From Collinsella sp. (GTDB lineage Bacteria; Actinomycetota; Coriobacteriia; Coriobacteriales; Coriobacteriaceae): a DNA stretch of 64,000 bases. The stretch is from the NCBI GenBank assembly GCA_031295385.1, contig JAUMOL010000004.1:43831-107830 (forward strand), given 5' to 3'. Below the pieces are notes generated by a model. That model did no database searches. It had not been told where the DNA came from and saw nothing but the letters and a program-made list of their open reading frames with translations. Shown here one piece after another: positions 46,089 through 55,559 of the stretch. Positions within the stretch are counted from its first letter, which is position 1. Every line of letters starts with the position of its first letter. Position numbers and translations under genes: made by a program.

Positions 46089-49000
46089 ATGGCGAACACC
46101 CAGAACTATATTAACCACCTGCTGCAGAACACCGGCATTACGCCGGCGTGCAGTGAAGAAGAGCGCCTGGCTGCCGAGGATATCGCTCAGATTTTCCGCA
46201 GCCACGGCTTTGACCCCGAGGTGCAGGAATTTAATGCTCCCGCGCCCAGCAGGTTGGCGTTTGCCGTTACCGGTATCCTGGCGTTTGCCGGCGCCCTGCT
46301 GATGGGCATCGGCGGCGGTATCGGCTTGGTCGGCACCTTGCTGGCCATTGTCGGCGCCGTTCTTTACGTGCTCGAGCGCACGGGCCACCCCGTGGTTTCG
46401 CGTCTGGGCAAGATGGGCGTGAGCCAAAATGTCATCGCCTACCACAAGGCCTCGGGCCCGCTCGCGTCCCCGCGTAACCGCCCGGTGGTCGTTGTCGCAC
46501 ACTACGACTCTCCCCGTGCCGAGCTGCTCGCCCGCGAGCCTTATGCTTCGTATCGTGCGCTCATCGCCAAGCTGTTGCCCGTTGCCACGGTTGCCCCCGC
46601 TGCCGTTGCCATCCTGCGTATCCTGCCGCTCCCCGGCGCGCTCAAGGTTCTGCTGTGGATTGTCGCGATCCTCGCTTCCCTCGTTGCACTTGCCAACGCG
46701 GCAAACATCATCTCTAACCGCCATATTCTTCCCTATACGTCCGGCGCGGTGTGCAACAAGTCTTCTGTCGCCGCTATGCTCGGCGTTATGGACAACGTTG
46801 CTCCCTTCCAGGGCGAAAACGAGTTTCCCGACGATGTTCCGTTCGATACCTATTTTGGGGAGCAAAAGCGTCGTGCCGAGGAAATGGCGCGTGCAGCGGC
46901 GGAGTATGCCGCGGCCCAGCAGCAAAACGACTACGGCAACACCATCGAGTACGAAGAGCCTACCTACGCCGAGGACGAGTTCGGTCAGCCGATTGCTCCC
47001 GACACTCAGACCGAGCCCGAACAGGGTGAGGCTTTCGACGAGCAGATCGAGGGCTTTGAGGGTGCGTCTGCCGACGAGACGCTGATTGGCGCCATCGTGC
47101 CCGAGGATCAGAATCAGGCTGTCCAGGCTGAAGAGTTCAATGACGAGGTTTCCGCCGCCGAGTCGGCGGAGGAGCCTGTCGCGGCCGAGCCCGAGCCCAA
47201 GCTCTATCGCAATGCCGCCGGCAACATCCGCTTTGGTTCGGATGCCATCCGTGCGCTCGGAATGCTTCCCGAGTCCTGCACGCTCGATTACGAGGAGGGC
47301 GAGGAGCCGACGTTTGAGCCCGAGCCTACCCCCGTCGTGACTGCGCCTGCGCCCGCTGTCACCGTGGATGATGAGTCTGCCGCGGTTGCCGTTGCCGTTG
47401 CCGAGCCCGAGGCGGTGTCCGCGATCGATCCCGCGGCAGGACTGGACATTTTGGCTCCCGCCGCGCCGGCGCAAGACGTTGCGGACGAGTCTGACGACGA
47501 TTACGTTGAACAGCCGAGGCGCGTGTCTTACGAGAGCGATACTGATTTCTCGGCCGAGATTCCCGCGGCAACGCCCCATGCCGACATTGCATCCGCGTTC
47601 TCGTCGATTGGCGCCAGCGCTTCCAACTTCTTTAAGGGTGCGCTTGCAAAGGGCAAGAAATTTGTCGACGATTTCGAGGAGAAGCGCGCTGCCGCACGCG
47701 AGGCTGCCGAGCAGGAGGCTATCGCTCAGCAGCAGGCAGCCGAGGCGGCACGTGAGCACGCGGCGCAAGAGTTCGAGCAGAACGAGGCTATGCAGTCCGC
47801 GCCCGTCGACGCCGCCGAAGCTACAACGTCCTTTGAGTCCCAGCAACCGGCGTCCGCGGATGTTGTTGAGGCGACGACGTCTTTCGAGGCTCAGGAGCAC
47901 GTCGATAGCACCATGTCGTTTGATGCCGCGCAGTTCGATTCCACGATAACGTTTGAAAAGCAGGGCACCGCGATTGCCGAGCCCCTTCCTGTTTCCGATG
48001 AGCAGGGCGACGCGGCAGACGATGACGAGCCTATTGATGCTGCCGAAATCCAAGATGTCGCCGAGGACGAGCCCGTCGAGGCCAACTCTGACGAAGAGCA
48101 ATACGCGGCAGCCGATCAAGGTGATTCGACCGAGGTCGAGCAGGAGGAAGTGCCTGCGGTTTCCGAGACTCCCGAGACGGATGAGTCGAGGCCTTACTCC
48201 ACGCAGATTTTCACCATGCCGACCCCGAGTGGTTCCGGTGCCACGGTTGCCAATGTCGCTCCCACTCAGGACGAAACGGTCGATTCCCTTATGGCCCAGA
48301 TTTCCTCCCAGGCATCGCCGCGTCCGCAGATGAATGTTCCCGATCCAGCGTCGGCACCGTCGCCTGCACCTTCCTCGTCTCCGCTGGCTTCGGTCCCCGA
48401 TCCGTCGCTGCCGTCGATGAAGCAGGCAAACGTTGCGTCTCGTACGTCGCTGTTCGACCTTCCCGACCCCTCTGCACAGGTCAACGACCCCTTTGCTACC
48501 GCTCAGGGTCCCGAGCCCACATCGGCACCCGTTGCGCCTCCTATGCCCGTTGCGTCGGGCGCTCAGCCGATCGAGACCATTTCGGCTCCCGCCCCGGCGG
48601 CACCCAAGCCTCGCAAGCGCGGCCTGGGCGGCCTGTTCGGTCGTAAAAAGAAAAACGAACAGGACAGCATGAGTGATTGGCTGGGCGTCGAAGACGATTA
48701 CGATGCCAAGAAGTCCGGTCGCGGCATCGGTTCGTGGGATAATTTCGAGGACGATAACGATGGCTGGAAGGGTGGCGCTACGTCTTCCGACGGCGCTTCT
48801 TCCGAAGATATGCTCTCGGCTGTCGCCTCTATGGGCGATGATGAGCTGCTCGGTCACGATATCTGGTTTGTGGCAACGGGCGCCTCGGATTGTGATGGCG
48901 CCGGCATGAAGGCCTTCTTGGCTTCGCATCGCGATAAGCTCCGCGGCGTCTTCTTCATCAATCTTGAATCCGTCGGCGCCGGTAGGCTTTCGGTGGTGAC

Positions 49001-49286
49001 GGTTGAGGGCGAACAGCAGCTGCTCAAGGGCGATCGCCGCATCATGAACCTGGTCAGCAAGGTGTGCAAGTCGTTCCATGCCGATTGTGGCGCGCTCGAG
49101 ATGCCCTATGCCAAGACCGATGCCTATGCCGCGCTCGAGGCGAGCCGCCGAGCCCTCACCATCGCGGGCGTGGACGGCACGCGTCTGGCTTGCGCTCGTA
49201 CCGAGGACGACCTGCCCCACAATGTCAATCCGACGAACATTGCCACGGTATCCGAGGTCGTGACCGAGGTTATCCGTCGTTCGTAG
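46089..49286 (+). CDS. Membrane M28-peptidase-like protein with long disordered insert
   Basis: 1065 residues from ATG 46089, after GGAG. Residues 1-240 match the first half of M28 metallopeptidases with inserted membrane helices (about 56-95 and 163-205); HYD (138-140) keeps a metal-ligand pattern. Where M28 enzymes have a bridging Asp there is Cys222 (AVCNKSSVAAMLG), and the catalytic Glu-Glu is Ser-Asp (ATGASDCDGAG, 929-938). Between the two halves lie about 650 residues rich in Glu, Ala, Pro and Asp with a short helical stretch (about 540-600). Probably a non-catalytic scaffold or receptor. A small membrane protein gene follows. Confidence 0.75.
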   Translation: MANTQNYINHLLQNTGITPACSEEERLAAEDIAQIFRSHGFDPEVQEFNAPAPSRLAFAVTGILAFAGALLMGIGGGIGLVGTLLAIVGAVLYVLERTGHPVVSRLGKMGVSQNVIAYHKASGPLASPRNRPVVVVAHYDSPRAELLAREPYASYRALIAKLLPVATVAPAAVAILRILPLPGALKVLLWIVAILASLVALANAANIISNRHILPYTSGAVCNKSSVAAMLGVMDNVAPFQGENEFPDDVPFDTYFGEQKRRAEEMARAAAEYAAAQQQNDYGNTIEYEEPTYAEDEFGQPIAPDTQTEPEQGEAFDEQIEGFEGASADETLIGAIVPEDQNQAVQAEEFNDEVSAAESAEEPVAAEPEPKLYRNAAGNIRFGSDAIRALGMLPESCTLDYEEGEEPTFEPEPTPVVTAPAPAVTVDDESAAVAVAVAEPEAVSAIDPAAGLDILAPAAPAQDVADESDDDYVEQPRRVSYESDTDFSAEIPAATPHADIASAFSSIGASASNFFKGALAKGKKFVDDFEEKRAAAREAAEQEAIAQQQAAEAAREHAAQEFEQNEAMQSAPVDAAEATTSFESQQPASADVVEATTSFEAQEHVDSTMSFDAAQFDSTITFEKQGTAIAEPLPVSDEQGDAADDDEPIDAAEIQDVAEDEPVEANSDEEQYAAADQGDSTEVEQEEVPAVSETPETDESRPYSTQIFTMPTPSGSGATVANVAPTQDETVDSLMAQISSQASPRPQMNVPDPASAPSPAPSSSPLASVPDPSLPSMKQANVASRTSLFDLPDPSAQVNDPFATAQGPEPTSAPVAPPMPVASGAQPIETISAPAPAAPKPRKRGLGGLFGRKKKNEQDSMSDWLGVEDDYDAKKSGRGIGSWDNFEDDNDGWKGGATSSDGASSEDMLSAVASMGDDELLGHDIWFVATGASDCDGAGMKAFLASHRDKLRGVFFINLESVGAGRLSVVTVEGEQQLLKGDRRIMNLVSKVCKSFHADCGALEMPYAKTDAYAALEASRRALTIAGVDGTRLACARTEDDLPHNVNPTNIATVSEVVTEVIRRS

Positions 49287-49307
49287 ACGGAGCTCTAAGG
49301 AGTCAAC

Positions 49308-49526
49308 GTGTTTTCGTATATTAAGCGCCATTGGCCTGTCTACGTGATTTTGACCTTGATCGCCATTGCGTTAGGGTTTGGAGCTGCCTACATCGTGGGC
49401 GCGAAGGGCTCGACCCCCGCCTCCGCAATCAGCGAAGAGGTGGAGCAAGAACAGAGCACGGGCGCCGATGGGATTCCTGAGTCCGAGCAAGCAATCGTTG
49501 ATGGTGGATCTTCGTCTGCAGAGTAG
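49308..49526 (+). CDS. Small single-helix membrane protein, unknown
   Basis: 72 residues from GTG 49308, after AAGGAG. An N-terminal basic segment and one membrane helix (10-31) are followed by an acidic, low-complexity outer part. It lies 21 bases after the M28-like gene and before a strong terminator, so it is probably co-transcribed with it. Confidence 0.7.
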   Translation: MFSYIKRHWPVYVILTLIAIALGFGAAYIVGAKGSTPASAISEEVEQEQSTGADGIPESEQAIVDGGSSSAE

Positions 49527-49547
49527 ATACGGCGATTTACATGATTG

Positions 49548-49585
49548 AAAGCGGGCGAGCCGGGGGACTGGCTCGCCCGCTTTTT
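49548..49585 (+). terminator. Terminator after the M28-like operon
   Basis: AAAGCGGGCGAGCC pairs with GGCTCGCCCGCTTT, followed by T. Confidence 0.88.
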
Positions 49586-49592
49586 CATCGCG

Positions 49593-52500
49593 CTAGCGCT
49601 TCTTTGGGATTGACCTAAGGCGAGCGAACCATAGGGCTGCGGCACCCGAGGTCAGGAGCGCGGTGATGCAAGCGGCGATGGGAACTGATCCTGTTGCCGG
49701 TAGGTCCTGCGGTAGGGTACAGCGTTGAATGACGCTGTCCTCGTCATGTGACTCAAGTTTATCGCCGCCACCGTTGCGGCAAAGATCGACGCGCGCGCTG
49801 TTGGTGAGTGCGGTTTGGGGCGTATAAGCCGACGTTGCCTGCATGTGTACGACTGCGCCCCGAGCGTCTGTGCCAAGGATTGCTTTGGCATCGTCAAGGT
49901 CGTCGTGCTCATCTTTGAGATCATCGCGGGTCCAAGAATCCGCATCGCTTCGAGTCGTAAAGTCGGCGGCTACCGCACCGTATTCAATTCGAATGCCTGT
50001 TACGACGGTATTGGATGCAAGGTCGAGCTCTTCCGCCTCGAGTGTGGTGGATGCCGTGGTCGAGACATCCGCCTTCCAGAGGCGCCAGCCGTCGTAATCG
50101 ACGAGGCGGCAGTCCTCATCAAGGCTCTCTTTTACTTCGTCGGACTCAAGCCAAGGATTTTCGTGTCCATCGTCAAGTGTCGCGTTCGCCGGCTCATCGA
50201 CGTCTGTCGAGTCCAACGGCGTCGTGCGATACCACACGTTGCACAGACCGTTGAGGTCGCCGATGGCGACGGGGGTTTCGATTGAGATGAATCTCGCCGT
50301 GCCGTTTTTGGCGCACTCAAGATCATCGGTAATCGTAAACTCATCAACCCAAGTAGCGGAATCGTTTCGAGCGTCGATGGTATAGGAGAAAAGTCCATCC
50401 GTATTAGTTTGCGTCGCGGCGCGATTTTTACCATCGCCGTTAGCCAACAGGCCCTTTTCGATAGGTTGGACAAGTTCCTGACGCTTGTCGACCTGTCCCT
50501 TGATCTCGATGGGCGCATCCTTCATCGCGACGGATTGGACTTCTCCCGTATCCTTTATTTCAAACGTTATTTCCTCGGCAAGGTCATAGGTCCGCGGAGA
50601 CATCATTTCGCGCAACGAGTAGGTGCCGGGTGCAAGATGTTCGACGCGGTGTGGCTTGTCGGATGAGGTCCAGGAGTCTATTTCGGTTTTATCGGGACCA
50701 TATAAGGTGAGTTGTGCGCCTTCCACTTCCTGCTCACCGCTTGCATCGACCTTGGAGATATCAACCTTGGTGTAATCGTCGGATACGTTAAGCCGTGCTT
50801 CTACAACGGGTGTTTTCTGGTCGGCATAAGTAAGGTCGACAATATGGGTTGTCCGATCGAGCAAGAAGCCTGCCGGCGCTTGAGTCTCGACAACCTCGTA
50901 GCGTGCGGTGCCAAGTCCCAGCGGGAGGTTGTCCGCGCGTGCTTCTCCAGTTTCATCCGTCGTGATGGTAGCGACAGTCTCACCGTCGAGCGCGGCAATG
51001 CTACCGTCGGGGCGCACGATATCACCCGAGGCACGGATCTCAAAGACGGCGCCCGCGAGGCTGCTGCCGTCTATGGCATCGGTTTTAACGATCCTGATGT
51101 TTCCGGTCGCGGCGTGGTCATAATACGAGGCGATTGCAACGGGCGTTAGGTTCATGTCGGCGGGTATGTTTACCTCGATCTCCTCGCCGACAAGATAGGG
51201 CTCTTTGGCCGAGGTTTCGCGTACATAATAGGTGCCCGGCACGAGCGATTCGGGCAGTGTGACGGTCCCGGTCGCGTCAGTCGTAAAGGTGTCCATTACG
51301 TTATGTGCTGGATACCAGCAAGTTTGTGAGACAGGTTCGTGATTGCTGTCGAGGAGTTGGAAGGTGAATCCGGCTAGTGGAACAGAAGCGCCTGTTTGGG
51401 CATCGCGTTTTACAATCTGGAGATGCGTCGACAGAGCGTGGTTGTCCACGATATATTGAAGCTCGGCGCCGTCGGAAATCTGATTTGCCCCGACGGTCCA
51501 TTCCCCTGCACGTTTAAAACCCTCGGGGACGGTTTCCGGAACCTCACGAACCGTGTAGCCGGCACGGTCGTATGGGACGGCTCCGTGGACACCGGCGGGT
51601 CGCTTGCCTGTGCCGAACCATGCTTCGGGCTGATCTTCGGTGGAGGCAAAGCCATAGATGTTTGTGGTCAGTGTGCCAACAACCTGCTGAGAGCTGTTGC
51701 TGACAACCTCAAAGACAACACCACCCGCCGGCTGCTCCAGGCCGGATTGGTCGCTATTGCCGTAATCCTTGAATTTGGAAATCTCGAGGTTAAACGCAAT
51801 GGGGATATCGGAAACGCGAGATTCGATCTCGACCACGCCTGAATCGCCGAGCTGGTCGGCTCCAACGGTATAGGTCCAGCTGTCGTTGGATGGCAGGTAG
51901 CCCTCGGGGGCTTTTGATTCGTAGATGGTAAAGGTTCCTAAGGGGACATCGGCGAGGGTGGCCCGACCGCTTTCGTCGGTCGTGAGGATTTGTGCCCATC
52001 CAGGGGTTGATTGCGACACACACGTGAACTCTGCTCCTGCGAGCGAAGCTCCCACCTGGTGGCCGGCATTCGTCGCGGCATCGAGTTTTACGATACGCAG
52101 GTTGATGGTGCCGGGCTGTTCATCAATGGCGACCCGCCCGCCGTCATTCCCCGTGGTAAAGGCAATACGATCGTGGCGGGGGACATAGCCGGCCGGCGCC
52201 TTCGTTTCAACTAGGTAGTATGCCGTGTTGGGCAGAAGTGTTGCTTGCGCTCGACCGTTGCTGTCCATCTGGACGGTGCCGACATGCGCGCCGCTGGCGC
52301 TCTCAAAAATATCGAATGTTGCCCCGTCAAACTGATAAGTGTTGTTTCCGCTGGTAATGGCGGCGTTTGCAGACTGTTTTTTGAAGGAAACAGAGACTGC
52401 CGGCAGTACATAGAGCATGTCTTGACGTTTGCTGCCGCCCGATACGGCTCCTAGATAGCGCCGCGCGCGGTGCGGAGCGGCTTTGATGCTTCCTGATTTT

Positions 52501-53024
52501 GCGTTGTCGTGGAGCCACCGCGCAGCCGCCACGACTTCATTGTCGCCGGTAAAGTGCCCGCTCTTGGTTTTGCCCTGAGCGGTCGTGTAGGAATAGGTAC
52601 CGTCGACATGGGTAGTGCCGTTGAGCATCCATACGGCAAGCTGGGTTGCGGCGCGGGCGCGATCGGGTGAAAGATGGTAACCGCCAAACGACGTGGCGGT
52701 AGGATATCCGTGACAAACGATTGCCGCGAACTCGTCGTCGAGCCACACCCAGCCTTGATCAAAGTTGAGCCATGGGCCACCCGGTTTGGTGGGGCCGGGG
52801 CGCTCCTGGTTCATGCAGTAGGCAATCGAGGTGTCTTGAGCTTCATACTTGCCGATGAAGAAGGGCCCACAATCATCGCTAATAGTGCGGAAGCCGAGCT
52901 GATCGTAGCCATCGACGGCAAATGCGGCTCCCGGTGTCAGGCAGCCGAAAAGCAGGAAGAGGAGCAGGAGCAGCGGACCTGTTGCGATTGCGCTGTGGAC
53001 AGAGTGCGTGGGTGCGTTGGACAT
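49593..53024 (-). CDS. Thioester-domain, CnaB-repeat surface adhesin
   Basis: 1143 residues. A signal peptide ends near residue 36. Residues about 40-200 look like a thioester domain: Cys70 (AYCMNQ) and Gln128 (ATQLAVW) fit the Cys-Gln pair that forms a covalent host-binding bond. At least six CnaB-like domains follow, each with an E-box such as VETKAPAGY, YESKAPEGY or VETQAPAGF. A C-terminal domain precedes the sortase signal LPATG (1108-1112), membrane helix and basic tail. The ATG follows AAGGAG. It stands alone; no sortase nearby. Confidence 0.85.
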   Translation of the reverse strand: MSNAPTHSVHSAIATGPLLLLLFLLFGCLTPGAAFAVDGYDQLGFRTISDDCGPFFIGKYEAQDTSIAYCMNQERPGPTKPGGPWLNFDQGWVWLDDEFAAIVCHGYPTATSFGGYHLSPDRARAATQLAVWMLNGTTHVDGTYSYTTAQGKTKSGHFTGDNEVVAAARWLHDNAKSGSIKAAPHRARRYLGAVSGGSKRQDMLYVLPAVSVSFKKQSANAAITSGNNTYQFDGATFDIFESASGAHVGTVQMDSNGRAQATLLPNTAYYLVETKAPAGYVPRHDRIAFTTGNDGGRVAIDEQPGTINLRIVKLDAATNAGHQVGASLAGAEFTCVSQSTPGWAQILTTDESGRATLADVPLGTFTIYESKAPEGYLPSNDSWTYTVGADQLGDSGVVEIESRVSDIPIAFNLEISKFKDYGNSDQSGLEQPAGGVVFEVVSNSSQQVVGTLTTNIYGFASTEDQPEAWFGTGKRPAGVHGAVPYDRAGYTVREVPETVPEGFKRAGEWTVGANQISDGAELQYIVDNHALSTHLQIVKRDAQTGASVPLAGFTFQLLDSNHEPVSQTCWYPAHNVMDTFTTDATGTVTLPESLVPGTYYVRETSAKEPYLVGEEIEVNIPADMNLTPVAIASYYDHAATGNIRIVKTDAIDGSSLAGAVFEIRASGDIVRPDGSIAALDGETVATITTDETGEARADNLPLGLGTARYEVVETQAPAGFLLDRTTHIVDLTYADQKTPVVEARLNVSDDYTKVDISKVDASGEQEVEGAQLTLYGPDKTEIDSWTSSDKPHRVEHLAPGTYSLREMMSPRTYDLAEEITFEIKDTGEVQSVAMKDAPIEIKGQVDKRQELVQPIEKGLLANGDGKNRAATQTNTDGLFSYTIDARNDSATWVDEFTITDDLECAKNGTARFISIETPVAIGDLNGLCNVWYRTTPLDSTDVDEPANATLDDGHENPWLESDEVKESLDEDCRLVDYDGWRLWKADVSTTASTTLEAEELDLASNTVVTGIRIEYGAVAADFTTRSDADSWTRDDLKDEHDDLDDAKAILGTDARGAVVHMQATSAYTPQTALTNSARVDLCRNGGGDKLESHDEDSVIQRCTLPQDLPATGSVPIAACITALLTSGAAALWFARLRSIPKKR

Positions 53025-53278
53025 GGCTGCTCCTTATCCCTCGTGCGCCGCACGGGGAGGCTGCGACGCGTAGGATGAGGCTACCCCCGAGGTTCATGCG
53101 GGTAAGTACCGGAGCCTGACCAAAAGCTTGCCCGATTTCTGACAAATCGAGCTCAAATACAACAATCAGATAAAAGTGCAGGTAGAAGATGGTAAGAAAA
53201 GAAAGACAAAGGTCCTCATCTCCACAATTGGCGCGGTTTTCAAACGATTCTCCACAGCTAAAACAAGCATCGACACCC

Positions 53279-53308
53279 TTGTATCGAACAAGACAACCGC
53301 GTTATACT
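53279..53308 (+). promoter_or_regulatory. Promoter of tRNA-Gly
   Basis: TTGTAT (53279-53284) and TATACT (53303-53308) are spaced by 18 bases, 13 bases before the tRNA. Confidence 0.7.
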
Positions 53309-53321
53309 ATCCCCCACATAT

Positions 53322-53396
53322 GCGGGCATCGCCAAGTGGTAAGGCATCAGCTTCCCAAGCTGACACTCGCGGGTTCGAGTCCCGTTGCCCGCTCCA
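53322..53396 (+). tRNA. tRNA-Gly (CCC)
   Basis: 75 bases with encoded CCA. Acceptor GCGGGCA pairs with TGCCCGC; anticodon loop TTCCCAA. Confidence 0.96.
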
Positions 53397-53406
53397 TTCG
53401 AATTTC

Positions 53407-53439
53407 AGGCACGGTAACGTTTCGTTACCGTGCCTTTTT
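53407..53439 (+). terminator. Terminator after tRNA-Gly
   Basis: Stem AGGCACGGTAAC/GTTACCGTGCCT, then T5. Confidence 0.88.
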
Positions 53440-53451
53440 CAATAAAGTGCC

Positions 53452-53587
53452 GGGACTCGAACCCGACAGGGTGCGAGCGTTAAATAAACGCGAAGCGTTT
53501 ATAGCGAGCAGGCAAGGTCGCCGATAGGCGACCGCAGCCGGTGCGTATTTGCGAAGCAAATACGCAGACGTCCCGTTGCCCGCTCCA
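53452..53587 (+). repeat. Hairpin-rich element ending in a copy of the tRNA-Gly 3' end
   Basis: It starts with a T-arm-like GGGACTCGAACCCG, continues with three hairpins (53484-53502 and 53543-53565 both with GAA loops; 53516-53533) and ends with GTCCCGTTGCCCGCTCCA, identical to the tRNA-Gly 3' end. It is not a full tRNA. Confidence 0.75.
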
Positions 53588-53666
53588 TGGAGCAAGGAAG
53601 ATTTCGGGAATGGTAGATTCAGCCTGCTTTGCTCCCACACTTCCCCGGATCTCGGTATGCCACTGA

Positions 53667-53718
53667 AGCCGGTGCGGATTTGCGAAGCAAATACGCGGAC
53701 GTCCCGTTGCCCGCTCCA
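53667..53718 (+). repeat. Second copy of hairpin plus tRNA-Gly 3' end
   Basis: 52 bases nearly identical to 53536-53587, including the GCGAAGC hairpin and the tRNA-Gly 3' sequence, 131 bases downstream. The interval 53588-53666 has no recognised feature. Confidence 0.75.
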
Positions 53719-53820
53719 ATTCCAAAATGTTAGGTTAATGCCTGCTGCCCATACTTGCACCTGCGCACGGTACAATGGTTAGGTTACGACCAACGTGCCA
53801 ATAACCAAAAAGGAGCCGCT

Positions 53821-55167
53821 ATGATCGATCGCTATACCCGCCCGGAGATGGGACACATCTTCTCCCTCGAGAACAAGTACGCCATTTGGCAGGAGATCGA
53901 GGTTCTGGCCTGCGAGGCCCAGGCGGAGCTCGGCAAGATCGGTATTTCCAAAGACGAGGCCCAGTGGATCCGCGACCATGCCAACTTTGAGAAGGCGAAG
54001 GTCGATGAGATCGAGGAAGTCACGCGCCACGACGTCATTGCCTTCCTGACCAACATGAAGGAATACATCGATGCCGATGTTCCCGAGGGCGACCCCAAGC
54101 CCAGCCGCTGGGTTCACTACGGCATGACCAGCTCCGATCTGGGCGACACGGCCCTGTGCTACCAGCTCACCCAGGCCTGCGACCTGATCATCGAGGACGT
54201 CAAGAAGCTCGGCGAGATTTGCAAGCGTCGCGCCTTTGAGGAGCGCGACACGCTCTGTGCCGGCCGCACTCATGGCATCCACGCCGAGCCGATGACCTTC
54301 GGCATGAAGTTTGGCTCTTGGGCCTGGGAGCTCAAGCGCGATCTGGATCGTCTTGAGGACGCCCGCAAGAATGTTGCCTTTGGTGCCATCTCGGGCGCTG
54401 TCGGCACCTACAGCTCCATCGAGCCGTTTGTCGAGGAATATGTCTGCGAGCACCTGGGCCTGGTTCACGACCCGCTGTCCACGCAGGTTATTAGCCGCGA
54501 TCATCACGCCTACCTCGCCGGCGTTCTCGCCACCACCGCGGCCACCTGTGAGCGCATCGCTACCGAGGTTCGCAATCTGCAGAAGACCGATACACTCGAG
54601 GCCGAGGAACCGTTCCGTAAGGGTCAAAAGGGCAGCTCCGCCATGCCGCACAAGCGCAACCCCATCACCATGGAGAAGGTCTGCGGCCTGTCGCGCGTCG
54701 TGAAGGCCAACGCGCAGGTTGCCTTCGACAACGTCGCCCTGTGGCACGAGCGTGACATTTCGCACTCCTCTGCCGAGCGCGTCGCCCAGGCCGACAGCTT
54801 CATCGCCCTCGACCACATGTTCCAGTGCCTCATTCGCGTTATCGACGGCCTGCAGCTGTACCCTGCCCGCATGATGGCCAACCTCAATAAGACCCGCGGC
54901 CTCATCTTCTCCTCCAAGGTGCTGCTCGCCCTCGTCGACACGGGCATCACCCGCGAGGACGCGTACGCCATTGTGCAGGAGAACGCCATGGCAACCTGGC
55001 ACGAGGTACAGGATTGTGTCTCCGGCCCCACCTTTAAGGAACGTCTCGAGGCCGACCCGCGCTGCACCGTCAGCCAGGAGAAGCTCGACGAGATCTTTGA
55101 TCCATGGGACTTCCTCACTCGTATCGACACAGTCTTCGATCGCCTGGAGCAGCTGAGCTTCGAGTAG
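53821..55167 (+). CDS. purB: Adenylosuccinate lyase
   Basis: 448 residues from ATG 53821 after AAGGAG. It acts twice in purine synthesis, releasing fumarate. The fumarase/aspartase-family signature GSSAMPHKRNP is present, as are HYGMTSSDLGDT and AGRTHGIHAEP. The frame extends to 53755 without support. Monocistronic as far as visible. Confidence 0.96.
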   Translation: MIDRYTRPEMGHIFSLENKYAIWQEIEVLACEAQAELGKIGISKDEAQWIRDHANFEKAKVDEIEEVTRHDVIAFLTNMKEYIDADVPEGDPKPSRWVHYGMTSSDLGDTALCYQLTQACDLIIEDVKKLGEICKRRAFEERDTLCAGRTHGIHAEPMTFGMKFGSWAWELKRDLDRLEDARKNVAFGAISGAVGTYSSIEPFVEEYVCEHLGLVHDPLSTQVISRDHHAYLAGVLATTAATCERIATEVRNLQKTDTLEAEEPFRKGQKGSSAMPHKRNPITMEKVCGLSRVVKANAQVAFDNVALWHERDISHSSAERVAQADSFIALDHMFQCLIRVIDGLQLYPARMMANLNKTRGLIFSSKVLLALVDTGITREDAYAIVQENAMATWHEVQDCVSGPTFKERLEADPRCTVSQEKLDEIFDPWDFLTRIDTVFDRLEQLSFE

Positions 55168-55295
55168 GTTCGGGCATAACGTTAGCTTTTTAGGGCGCTT
55201 TGCTGGTAATGTGTGTTGCCGGCAAAGCGCCTCGTTGCATTTAGGGAAAGACGGGGATAATAGTCGTCTCGAATAACATTCTGAGAGGGGATCGC

Positions 55296-55559
55296 ATGAT
55301 TTCGTTTGATTACAAGCCTCAAGGCGTGTGTGCTCGCAATATTCACCTTGACCTTTCCGATGACGGCAACAAGGTGATAGGCGTTGAGTTTACCGGTGGC
55401 TGCGACGGCAATCTCAAGGCAATCTCCAAGCTGGTCGAGGGCGCTCCTGCCGATCGCGTAATCGAGGTTCTCGCCGGTAATACCTGCGGTATGAAAAAGA
55501 CCTCCTGCGCCGACCAGCTTACGCGCGCCATCGAGGCCGCTCGCGCCGAGATCGCCTAA
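55296..55559 (+). CDS. TSCPD-domain protein
   Basis: 87 residues. The pattern GGCDGNLKAI with NTCGMKKTSCADQL is the TSCPD domain, a small Cys-containing domain also found at the end of some ribonucleotide reductases. Function of the stand-alone form is unknown. The ATG follows GAGAGGGG; its stop overlaps the next ATG by one base. Confidence 0.85.
   Translation: MISFDYKPQGVCARNIHLDLSDDGNKVIGVEFTGGCDGNLKAISKLVEGAPADRVIEVLAGNTCGMKKTSCADQLTRAIEAARAEIA

Noticed and set aside
46038..49331. 1097-residue open frame antisense to the M28-like gene
   Set aside because: Arg/Gly/Leu-rich translation created by the repetitive acidic codons on the other strand; the plus frame has clear domain motifs and a ribosome site.
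53452..53718. Additional tRNA genes after tRNA-Gly
   Set aside because: Only T-arm and 3' acceptor parts are present; no D-arm or anticodon arm can be formed.
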